A DNA stretch of 64,000 nt from contig CP136061.1 of NCBI GenBank assembly GCA_032622095.1, positions 257,270,077 to 257,334,076 of the forward strand, read 5' to 3'. This document shows, in pieces, positions 51,301 through 63,064 of the stretch. The stretch is from Siphonodentalium dalli (Eukaryota > Mollusca > Scaphopoda > Gadilida > Siphonodentaliidae). The position numbers and the translations under genes are program-made. The notes below the pieces were generated by a model. The model saw only the letters and a list, made by a program, of their open reading frames with translations. It was not told where the DNA came from and did not search any database. Each line of letters starts with the position of its first letter. Position 1 is the stretch's first letter.

Positions 51301-54300
51301 AACCCACCGAGGAGCCCAAACTTTGTGCAAACTATTTGCATAGATGCATACCTATCCACAAACAACAAAAGTGCTGGAAGTAGATACATATAATGGGTCA
51401 TATGGCCCAATTCAAGTTAAATATACCAATTTAACTTGAATTGTCATGGGTGCTGGGCTGTCTCCATACCCTTAAAACCCACTAAGGAGCCCAAACTTTT
51501 GCATATCTTCTTATAATGATGCAGATCTTTCCAAAAACACTAGGAGACCTAGAAGTATATACCTATAATGGGCCACAGGACCCAATTCCAGTTAAATATA
51601 CCAATTTAACCATTAAAAAAAAAAATTATATCCCCCCCTGACCAGAGCCCAAAATGCCATTCAGGTGCCCAAATCATCTTTTCCCATTGCCTCTATATAT
51701 TCTAAAGTGAAATGTGGAATCATTTTCAGAATGGGTATAGTCTGAGAGATGGCTGACTCAGAAATATGTTTTCATAGGCACTGGTGCTGTATGGTTTTAT
51801 CATGGGTGCTGTGGGTGTTGGGCTGTTTCCATACCCTTAAAACCCACCGAGGAGCCCAAACTTTGTGCAATCTATTTGCATAGATGCATACCTATCCACA
51901 AACAACAAAAGTGATGGAAGTAGATACATATAATGGGTCATATGGCCCAATTCAAGTTAAATATACCAATTTAACTTGAATTGTCATGGGTGCTGGGCTG
52001 TCTCCATACCCTTAAAACCCACTAAGGAGCCCAAACTTTTGCATATCTTCTTATAATGATGCAGATCTTTCCAAAAACACTAGGAGACCTAGAAGTATAT
52101 ACCTATAATGGGTCACAGGACCCAATTCCAGTTAAATATACCAATTTAACCATTAAAAAAAACAAATATTCCCCCCTGACCAGAGCCCAAAATGCCATTC
52201 AGGTGCCCAAATCATCTTTTCCCATTGCCTCTATATATTCTAAAGTGAAATGTGGAATCATTTTCAGAATGGGTATAGTCTGAGAGATGGCTGACTCAGA
52301 AATATGTTTTCATAGGCACGGGTGCTGTATGGTTTTATCATGGGTGCTGTGGGTGTTGGGCTGTTTCCATACCCTTAAAACCCACCGAGGAGCCCAAACT
52401 TTGTGCAAACTATTTGCATAGATGCATACCTATCCACAAACAACAAAAGTGCTGGAAGTAGATACATATAATGGGTCATATGGCCCAATTCAAGTTAAAT
52501 ATACCAATTTAACTTGAATTGTCATGGGTGCTGGGCTGTCTCCATACCCTTAAAACCCACTAAGGAGCCCAAACTTTTGCATATCTTCTTATAATGATGC
52601 AGATCTTTCCAAAAACACTAGGAGACCTAGAAGTATATACCTATAATGGGCCACAGGACCCAATTCCAGTTAAATATACCAATTTAACCATTAAAAAAAA
52701 AAATTATATTCCCCCCTGACCAGAGCCCAAAATGCCATTCAGGTGCCCAAATCATCTTTTCCCATTGCCTCTATATATTCTAAAGTGAAATGTGGAATCA
52801 TTTTCAGAATGGGTATAGTCTGAGAGATGGCTGACTCAGAAATATGTTTTCATAGGCACTGGTGCTGTATGGTTTTATCATGGGTGCTGTGGGTGTTGGG
52901 CTGTTTCCATACCCTTAAAACCCACCGAGGAGCCCAAACTTTGTGCAATCTATTTGCATAGATGCATACCTATCCACAAACAACAAAAGTGCTGGAAGTA
53001 GATACATATAATGGGTCATATGGCCCAATTCAAGTTAAATATACCAATTTAACTTGAATTGTCATGGGTGCTGGGCTGTCTCCATACCCTTAAAACCCAC
53101 TAAGGAGCCCAAACTTTTGCATATCTTCTTATAATGATGCAGATCTTTCCAAAAACACTAGGAGACCTAGAAGTATATACCTATAATGGGTCACAGGACC
53201 CAATTCCAGTTAAATATACCAATTTAACCATTAAAAAAAACAAATATTCCCCCCTGACCAGAGCCCAAAATGCCATTCAGGTGCCCAAATCATCTTTTCC
53301 CATTGCCTCTATATATTCTAAAGTGAAATGTGGAATCATTTTCAGAATGGGTATAGTCTGAGAGATGGCTGACTCAGAAATATGTTTTCATAGGCACGGG
53401 TGCTGTATGGTTTTATCATGGGTGCTGTGGGTGTTGGGCTGTTTCCATACCCTTAAAACCCACCGAGGAGCCCAAACTTTGTGCAAACTATTTGCATAGA
53501 TGCATACCTATCCACAAACAACAAAAGTGCTGGAAGTAGATACATATAATGGGTCATATGGCCCAATTCAAGTTAAATATACCAATTTAACTTGAATTGT
53601 CATGGGTGCTGGGCTGTCTCCATACCCTTAAAACCCACTAAGGAGCCCAAACTTTTGCATATCTTCTTATAATGATGCAGATCTTTCCAAAAACACTAGG
53701 AGACCTAGAAGTATATACCTATAATGGGCCACAGGACCCAATTCCAGTTAAATATACCAATTTAACCATTAAAAAAAAAAATTATATCCCCCCCTGACCA
53801 GAGCCCAAAATGCCATTCAGGTGCCCAAATCATCTTTTCCCATTGCCTCTATATATTCTAAAGTGAAATGTGGAATCATTTTCAGAATGGGTATAGTCTG
53901 AGAGATGGCTGACTCAGAAATATGTTTTCATAGGCACTGGTGCTGTATGGTTTTATCATGGGTGCTGTGGGTGTTGGGCTGTTTCCATACCCTTATAACC
54001 CACCGAGGAGCCCAAACTTTGTGCAATCTATTTGCATAGATGCATACCTATCCACAAACAACAAAAGTGCTGGAAGTAGATACATATAATGGGTCATATG
54101 GCCCAATTCAAGTTAAATATACCAATTTAACTTGAATTGTCATGGGTGCTGGGCTGTCTCCATACCCTTAAAACCCACTAAGGAGCCCAAACTTTTGCAT
54201 ATCTTCTTATAATGATGCAGATCTTTCCAAAAACACTAGGAGACCTAGAAGTATATACCTATAATGGGTCACAGGACCCAATTCCAGTTAAATATACCAA

Positions 54301-57300
54301 TTTAACCATTAAAAAAACCAAATATTCCCCCCTGACCAGAGCCCAAAATGCCATTCAGGTGCCCAAATCATCTTTTCCCATTGCCTCTATATATTCTAAA
54401 GTGAAATGTGGAATCATTTTCAGAATGGGTATAGTCTGAGAGATGGCTGACTCAGAAATATGTTTTCATAGGCACGGGTGCTGTATGGTTTTATCATGGG
54501 TGCTGTGGGTGTTGGGCTGTTTCCATACCCTTAAAACCCACCGAGGAGCCCAAACTTTGTGCAAACTATTTGCATAGATGCATACCTATCCACAAACAAC
54601 AAAAGTGCTGGAAGTAGATACATATAATGGGTCATATGGCCCAATTCAAGTTAAATATACCAATTTAACTTGAATTGTCATGGGTGCTGGGCTGTCTCCA
54701 TACCCTTAAAACCCACTAAGGAGCCCAAACTTTTGCATATCTTCTTATAATGATGCAGATCTTTCCAAAAACACTAGGAGACCTAGAAGTATATACCTAT
54801 AATGGGCCACAGGACCCAATTCCAGTTAAATATACCAATTTAACCATTAAAAAAACCAAATATTCCCCCCTGACCAGAGCCCAAAATGCCATTCAGGTGC
54901 CCAAATCATCTTTTCCCATTGCCTCTATATATTCTAAAGTGAAATGTGGAATCATTTTCAGAATGGGTATAGTCTGAGAGATGGCTGACTCAGAAATATG
55001 TTTTCATAGGCACGGGTGCTGTATGGTTTTATCATGGGTGCTGTGGGTGTTGGGCTGTTTCCATACCCTTAAAACCCACCGAGGAGCCCAAACTTTGTGC
55101 AAACTATTTGCATAGATGCATACCTATCCACAAACAACAAAAGTGCTGGAAGTAGATACATATAATGGGTCATATGGCCCAATTCAAGTTAAATATACCA
55201 ATTTAACTTGAATTGTCATGGGTGCTGGGCTGTCTCCATATCTTAAAACCCACTAAGGAGCCCAAACGTTTGCATATCTTCTTATAATGATGCAGATCTT
55301 TCCAAAAACACTAGGAGACCTAGAAGTATATACCTATAATGGGTCACAGGACCCAATTCCAGTTAAATATACCAATTTAACCATTAAAAAAAACAAATAT
55401 TCCCCCCTGACCAGAGCCCAAAATGCCATTCAGGTGCCCAAATCATCTTTTCCCATTGCCTCTATATATTCTAAAGTGAAATGTGGAATCATTTTCAGAA
55501 TGGGTATAGTCTGAGAGATGGCTGACTCAGAAATATGTTTTCATAGGCACGGGTGCTGTATGGTTTTATCATGGGTGCTGTGGGTGTTGGGCTGTTTCCA
55601 TACCCTTAAAACCCACCGAGGAGCCCAAACTTTGTGCAAACTATTTGCATAGATGCATACCTATCCACAAACAACAAAAGTGCTGGAAGTAGATACATAT
55701 AATGGGTCATATGGCCCAATTCAAGTTAAATATACCAATTTAACTTGAATTGTCATGGGTGCTGGGCTGTCTCCATACCCTTAAAACCCACTAAGGAGCC
55801 AAAACTTTTGCATATCTTCTTATAATGATGCAGATCTTTCCAAAAACACTAGGAGACCTAGAAGTATATACCTATAATGGGCCACAGGACCCAATTCCAG
55901 TTAAATATACCAATTTAACCATTAAAAAAAACAAATATTCCCCCCTGACCAGAGCCCAAAATGCCATTCAGGTGCCCAAATCATCTTTTCCCATTGCCTC
56001 TATATATTCTAAAGTGAAATGTGGAATCATTTTCAGAATGGGTATAGTCTGAGAGATGGCTGACTCAGAAATATGTTTTCATAGGCACGGGTGCTGTATG
56101 GTTTTATCATGGGTGCTGTGGGTGTTGGGCTGTTTCCATACCCTTAAAACCCACCGAGGAGCCCAAACTTTGTGCAAACTATTTGCATAGATGCATACCT
56201 ATCCACAAACAACAAAAGTGCTGGAAGTAGATACATATAATGGGTCATATGGCCCAATTCAAGTTAAATATACCAATTTAACTTGAATTGTCATGGGTGC
56301 TGGGCTGTCTCCATACCCTTAAAACCCACTAAGGAGCCCAAACTTTTGCATATCTTCTTATAATGATGCAGATCTTTCCAAAAACACTAGGAGACCTAGA
56401 AGTATATACCTATAATGGGTCACAGGACCCAATTCCAGTTAAATATACCAATTTAACCATTAAAAAAAACAAATATTCCCCCCTGACCAGAGCCAAAAAT
56501 GCCATTCAGGTGCCCAAATCATCTTTTCCCATTGCCTCTATATATTCTAAAGTGAAATGTGGAATCATTTTCAGAATGGGTATAGTCTGAGAGATGGCTG
56601 ACTCAGAAATATGTTTTCATAGGCACGGGTGCTGTATGGTTTTATCATGGGTGCTGTGGGTGTTGGGCTGTTTCCATACCCTTAAAACCCACCGAGGAGC
56701 CCAAACTTTGTGCAAACTATTTGCATAGATGCATACCTATCCACAAACAACAAAAGTGCTGGAAGTAGATACATATAATGGGTCATATGGCCCAATTCAA
56801 GTTAAATATACCAATTTAACTTGAATTGTCATGGGTGCTGGGCTGTCTCCATACCCTTAAAACCCACTAAGGAGCCCAAACTTTTGCATATCTTCTTATA
56901 ATGATGCAGATCTTTCCAAAAACACTAGGAGACCTAGAAGTATATACCTATAATGGGCCACAGGACCCAATTCCAGTTAAATATACCAATTTAACCATTA
57001 AAAAAAAAAATTATATTCCCCCCTGACCAGAGCCCAAAATGCCATTCAGGTGCCCAAATCATCTTTTCCCATTGCCTCTATATATTCTAAAGTGAAATGT
57101 GGAATCATTTTCAGAATGGGTATAGTCTGAGAGATGGCTGACTCAGAAATATGTTTTCATAGGCACTGGTGCTGTATGGTTTTATCATGGGTGCTGTGGG
57201 TGTTGGGCTGTTTCCATACCCTTAAAACCCACCGAGGAGCCCAAACTTTGTGCAATCTATTTGCATAGATGCATACCTATCCACAAACAACAAAAGTGCT

Positions 57301-60150
57301 GGAAGTAGATACATATAATGGGTCATATGGCCCAATTCAAGTTAAATATACCAATTTAACTTGAATTGTCATGGGTGCTGGGCTGTCTCCATACCCTTAA
57401 AACCCACTAAGGAGCCCAAACTTTTGCATATCTTCTTATAATGATGCAGATCTTTCCAAAAACACTAGGAGACCTAGAAGTATATACCTATAATGGGTCA
57501 CAGGACCCAATTCCAGTTAAATATACCAATTTAACCATTAAAAAAACCAAATATTCCCCCCTGACCAGAGCCCAAAATGCCATTCAGGTGCCCAAATCAT
57601 CTTTTCCCATTGCCTCTATATATTCTAAAGTGAAATGTGGAATCATTTTCAGAATGGGTATAGTCTGAGAGATGGCTGACTCAGAAATATGTTTTCATAG
57701 GCACGGGTGCTGTATGGTTTTATCATGGGTGCTGTGGGTGTTGGGCTGTTTCCATACCCTTAAAACCCACCGAGGAGCCCAAACTTTGTGCAAACTATTT
57801 GCATAGATGCATACCTATCCACAAACAACAAAAGTGCTGGAAGTAGATACATATAATGGGTCATATGGCCCAATTCAAGTTAAATATACCAATTTAACTT
57901 GAATTGTCATGGGTGCTGGGCTGTCTCCATACCCTTAAAACCCACTAAGGAGCCCAAACTTTTGCATATCTTCTTATAATGATGCAGATCTTTCCAAAAA
58001 CACTAGGAGACCTAGAAGTATATACCTATAATGGGCCACAGGACCCAATTCCAGTTAAATATACCAATTTAACCATTAAAAAAAACAAATATTCCCCCCT
58101 GACCAGAGCCCAAAATGCCATTCAGGTGCCCAAATCATCTTTTCCCATTGCCTCTATATATTCTAAAGTGAAATGTGGAATCATTTTCAGAATGGGTATA
58201 GTCTGAGAGATGGCTGACTCAGAAATATGTTTTCATAGGCACGGGTGCTGTATGGTTTTATCATGGGTGCTGTGGGTGTTGGGCTGTTTCCATACCCTTA
58301 AAACCCACCGAGGAGCCCAAACTTTGTGCAAACTATTTGCATAGATGCATACCTATCCACAAACAACAAAAGTGCTGGAAGTAGATACATATAATGGGTC
58401 ATATGGCCCAATTCAAGTTAAATATACCAATTTAACTTGAATTGTCATGGGTGCTGGGCTGTCTCCATACCCTTAAAACCCACTAAGGAGCCCAAACTTT
58501 TGCATATCTTCTTATAATGATGCAGATCTTTCCAAAAACACTAGGAGACCTAGAAGTATATACCTATAATGGGTCACAGGACCCAATTCCAGTTAAATAT
58601 ACCAATTTAACCATTAAAAAAAACAAATATTCCCCCCTGACCAGAGCCAAAAATGCCATTCAGGTGCCCAAATCATCTTTTCCCATTGCCTCTATATATT
58701 CTAAAGTGAAATGTGGAATCATTTTCAGAATGGGTATAGTCTGAGAGATGGCTGACTCAGAAATATGTTTTCATAGGCACGGGTGCTGTATGGTTTTATC
58801 ATGGGTGCTGTGGGTGTTGGGCTGTTTCCATACCCTTAAAACCCACCGAGGAGCCCAAACTTTGTGCAAACTATTTGCATAGATGCATACCTATCCACAA
58901 ACAACAAAAGTGCTGGAAGTAGATACATATAATGGGTCATATGGCCCAATTCAAGTTAAATATACCAATTTAACTTGAATTGTCATGGGTGCTGGGCTGT
59001 CTCCATACCCTTAAAACCCACTAAGGAGCCCAAACTTTTGCATATCTTCTTATAATGATGCAGATCTTTCCAAAAACACTAGGAGACCTAGAAGTATATA
59101 CCTATAATGGGCCACAGGACCCAATTCCAGTTAAATATACCAATTTAACCATTAAAAAAAACAAATATTCCCCCCTGACCAGAGCCCAAAATGCCATTCA
59201 GGTGCCCAAATCATCTTTTCCCATTGCCTCTATATATTCTAAAGTGAAATGTGGAATCATTTTCAGAATGGGTATAGTCTGAGAGATGGCTGACTCAGAA
59301 ATATGTTTTCATAGGCACGGGTGCTGTATGGTTTTATCATGGGTGCTGTGGGTGTTGGGCTGTTTCCATACCCTTAAAACCCACCGAGGAGCCCAAACTT
59401 TGTGCAAACTATTTGCATAGATGCATACCTATCCACAAACAACAAAAGTGCTGGAAGTAGATACATATAATGGGTCATATGGCCCAATTCAAGTTAAATA
59501 TACCAATTTAACTTGAATTGTCATGGGTGCTGGGCTGTCTCCATACCCTTAAAACCCACTAAGGAGCCCAAACTTTTGCATATCTTCTTATAATGATGCA
59601 GATCTTTCCAAAAACACTAGGAGACCTAGAAGTATATACCTATAATGGGTCACAGGACCCAATTCCAGTTAAATATACCAATTTAACCATTAAAAAAAAC
59701 AAATATTCCCCCCTGACCAGAGCCAAAAATGCCATTCAGGTGCCCAAATCATCTTTTCCCATTGCCTCTATATATTCTAAAGTGAAATGTGGAATCATTT
59801 TCAGAATGGGTATAGTCTGAGAGATGGCTGACTCAGAAATATGTTTTCATAGGCACGGGTGCTGTATGGTTTTATCATGGGTGCTGTGGGTGTTGGGCTG
59901 TTTCCATACCCTTAAAACCCACCGAGGAGCCCAAACTTTGTGCAAACTATTTGCATAGATGCATACCTATCCACAAACAACAAAAGTGCTGGAAGTAGAT
60001 ACCTAACAGTGATGGAATAGGTTATGTACAGTGCCCAAATTGGAGTTAAATGAATGATACTAATTTTAATATTTAAAAAAAAACATATAGTTGCCTTAGG
60101 CTACCCTGAGCCCAAAATCGGTTCTAATAAGTTATATGTGCCAAGTCATA
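48365..60150 (+). repeat. 538-bp satellite array, right arm (about 21-22 units, opposite orientation)
   Basis: The same unit as the left array, reverse-complemented. Regular units run from about 50950 to 60002 with 537-540 bp spacing (50978, 51516, 52056 ... 59593). Units at 48365-50950 are diverged and partly rearranged. After the abrupt end at about 60002 one badly decayed unit can still be traced to about 60150 (CCCTGAGCCCAAAATC). Four variant-B units (51516, 52594, 53672, 56901) carry the same linked markers as in the left array, so A/B divergence predates the two arms or the arms exchange sequence. Confidence 0.95.
50884..50908. repeat. Example of the 36-nt palindrome present in every satellite unit
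   Basis: CAATTCAAGTTAAAT, then a 6-nt loop, then ATTTAACTTGAATTG: 15-bp perfect arms. In this unit it spans about 50871-50906. A damaged partner (CAATTCCAGTTAAAT...ATTTAACCATT) sits in the other half-unit, showing that the two halves derive from one ancestor. Confidence 0.8.
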
Positions 60151-61582
60151 ATTATAGATCCCAAGTGAACCAGTTTTCAACATATGTAATATATGACACA
60201 AAACCCCCCTGCCAACTGTGACTATAAACATGGCCTAAACGAATATATATATCTGGTAATTGTTTGTATTATTTTGATTGCAACTGTACTACTGATAGTA
60301 TAGGCGTTATCATTGCATTCGTAGTAAAATATCATATCAGATCTCGTATTGCGCATGTGCTAGCGGATGTTTTCATTGTGTGTTTATATTATTTGTTGTG
60401 GGTGGGTGGTTGGTCTCCCGTCTGGAGCATTCCCTATTAGCTTTGATGTGCATCGTGAACGTTGGTAAATACGGGTAATATTTCGTCGTTTCTTGACATG
60501 CATTGGCATCAGCAACATCATCTTCGTTTATGGTAGATAATGGTAATTATTATTGCGTTGACTAAACCATCACACACCAGTATATATGTCAACGAGATAA
60601 GTCCAGTTTAGTTCGACAATTTGAATGTGTCAAAATGTCGAAACGCACCATGGGAGGTTACTCTATGTAATCTAGTGTTCAAGCGAGCATAGGTTTAGTT
60701 GTCACGAGTTTTGAATGTGGCATACCAAATACATTTTGTTTATTATTCTATAGATTCTAGTACTTCATAGTACAATATCGTCCAAGCTCTACATTTAATG
60801 AATTTTTGGGTGCATGACAAACTGCGGGATGGGATGGGATGCGGAACAAAATGACAAAACTGTGCGACAGAATTTGCTATTACGTGGGATTCGCAATATA
60901 ATTTAGCACATAGAAGACTCACGTTGGTATCAAACAGAAGCTTGATATTCGCCCCAAACAAATATATTAACCCCACAACTCACCAGTCACCGGATGTTTG
61001 ATTTTAACCCACGCGTGGGGTGCTCCTCATATTAAAATAAAGGAGGGACGTCCAACAGAATGGAACAGATTACTGGGCCAACAACTGAAATGACCTACCC
61101 TAAAATTAAAAGAATCAAGGCTGTGGGAGTGGGACAGCTGTAGAATTGCGTTTTTACAGCGAAAAAGCTATGCTAATAAGCAAGCTTGGTATTAAACTGA
61201 AGCTTAGGCCTAAAAAAAAAAAAAAATGGTTTCCGCTAACCCGACCGACCCTATTTTAAACCCCAGACCCTAAACTTTTTATTGCCATTGCAAAAAAAAA
61301 AAATTGGACCAAAAACAAAACACCAAAAAATATTTTTTATTTAAAAAAAACATTTCTTTCAATTTAGGTCCTAAATTCATATCATAACAAGATGCAAAAC
61401 ATTTATATATATTGACATAAGAAATTTTATTTTACAAAAAGATTTAAGTTTAACAGTTGGAATCATACTGTAAAGTATGTTTGGCTTTTATCTAGCTTTC
61501 ATCTGTGAAAACTTCAAATAGTTTCAGTTCAGGTTTGTTATGATTCAGCCTTCAGATTTCAGTATTTCAATCAAATACATAG
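60151..61582. other. Gene-poor flank of the giant inverted structure
   Basis: It includes the outer flank homologous to 13566-13670 (60340-60418), then unique sequence, then A-rich runs (61211-61225, 61292-61303). Short frames are unremarkable. No gene, RNA gene or clear element boundary seen. Confidence 0.5.
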
Positions 61583-61751
61583 ACAGAACTGCATTCCCGT
61601 TCGAACTGTCATTTTTTCCTGCACGAGATCGATTTTGGCGGAAGGATAATATTGAACGAGAAGCCGCAGGCTTCGAGTTCAATATTATCCTTCCGCCAAA
61701 ATCGATCGAGTGCAGGAAAAATTGACAGTTCGAACGGGAATGCAGTTCTGT
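61583..61751. repeat. 169-bp near-perfect hairpin, 83-bp arms, 3-nt loop
   Basis: ACAGAACTGCATTCCCGTTC at 61583 pairs with its inverse ending at 61751. The apex is AAGCC-GCA-GGCTT. Only a few mismatches and small indels are seen (for example GAACGAG against CTCGAGTTC). This is far longer and better paired than a typical pre-miRNA. It looks like a very young foldback MITE or a source of long double-stranded RNA. The 61-codon frame crossing it is incidental. Confidence 0.85.
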
Positions 61752-63064
61752 ATTTATTTCACGCCGGCGGAACTTAAAAAATGCTAATGATTTGAGAAAA
61801 CTTAAATAATTATGAAAATGAAATCACGGCAGAAGAGGAGTTAATCCGTTGGAACTTAATTTTTGCCGTGGAACCAGTCTACCAATGTCTCGGTATGCGT
61901 CCTTCAACTTGGTGACGGATGCCGCCTCGAATGTAAATTGTTCGCAATTTCACAATATTTAATGTGTAAAATTAAGTATTTTGGGACATGACAGGAGATG
62001 GTTATGTATCTTTTGGATTTAATGAGCAACGAAGTTCGATAATCTGTATTTCTTCATGGAGGAGTGACTCAAGTTGACAACTTATTCCGAGAATTCTAAA
62101 ATGAAAAGTTTGTGATTTAGTCAATGTTTGACTTCGAGCGTGGAAAATTCGAGTTCACACGGTGCAACACAGCTAAGAGAGAACGTTTACTGACAAAATG
62201 TCTATGATCAACTAAAATTAAATTCTTGAATCTATCGAACGGATCTAGATATGGAGTTGGAGAATCTCCATCAAACTTGCCACATCATGGCCAATTCTGA
62301 CTCGAAATTCTGGAAAACTAGTGATTTTCGAAAATACAAAGTCAAAATGTTTCAACTTTCACTTTCACTTTCAGGTAAGTTTTTCTTTTCTTTAAATAAA
62401 TCAGAAAAAAATACATGTAAATTCCTATTTCAAGAGTTAACAATCAAAATTCCAATCCATTTGTCATTTGAATGATTTGTCAATGAATTATTCAAATTTT
62501 TGAAATATAATTAATAAGTTTTTTCAGTTTATTTTTTTGAAATTTTTACTATTCACTAATTCAGGCATATTTTTCTAACTAGTGTCTAGTACCAGCTGAG
62601 TACTACCAGTAGTGGTGCAGAAGAAAAATTTAAATTCCACATATATCAATATTAGGACTGTTTGTCATTCGACATTACCAAATACCATACGGCGTACAAC
62701 GATTTTGAATAAAAAAAAAAGGCTGATACTAGAACAATTTAAACCATTTTGTTCAATACAAAATTGGAATATATAAATTTATAATATGTGTAGGCCTACA
62801 TGTATTTCTCTCTGATTTTAGCATATAATGATTAGTTCGGCATTTAATTAATTTATAAATTCAAATGTTAAATTAGTGTCACTTCCAAAAACTATTTGGT
62901 CAGTTTTTCATACTATTAAAATAGTAGAGGGAAAGATTGCCTATTTGCTGTCCCCAGGGAAGGGCATAAAATTACATTTGAAATACAAGATCAAAACATT
63001 TTCTTCTTAAATAGAATATCAACATGTACATGTATGTAATAACAATTAGTGAATTTTACAATAA
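61752..63064. other. AT-rich region downstream of the recombinase gene
   Basis: No recognisable gene on either strand. A splice-donor-like CAGGTAAGT lies at about 62372-62380, after a plus-strand frame starting at 62251 (MELENLHQTC), but there is no supporting domain. TTTATT at 62528-62533 could serve as a minus-strand poly(A) signal for the 63065-64000 gene; this is weak because of the distance. Confidence 0.35.

Larger units (their letters stand above)
13566..60418. other. Giant (~46.9 kb) inverted structure: opposed satellite arrays with homologous outer flanks
   Basis: GGAGACCAACCACCCACCCA starts at 13566 and appears inverted, ending at 60418. The next ~100 bp inward are also related on both sides (AAACATCCG, GCATGCGCA and GATC landmarks). 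Inside come 538-bp arrays in opposite orientations, then a shared foldback-module core. No convincing TSD was found at the outer ends, so it may be a large inverted duplication, a giant foldback element, or a satellite block with a strand switch. Confidence 0.55.

Noticed and set aside
13566-60418. Assembly artefact (false inverted join)
   Set aside because: The two arms differ in unit number, variant order and degree of decay, and unique elements lie between them. A collapsed or expanded unit count is still possible.
62251-62475. Exon ending at a GTAAGT donor near 62374
   Set aside because: The donor consensus is good but there is no protein similarity, no acceptor partner, and the region is downstream of an opposite-strand gene.
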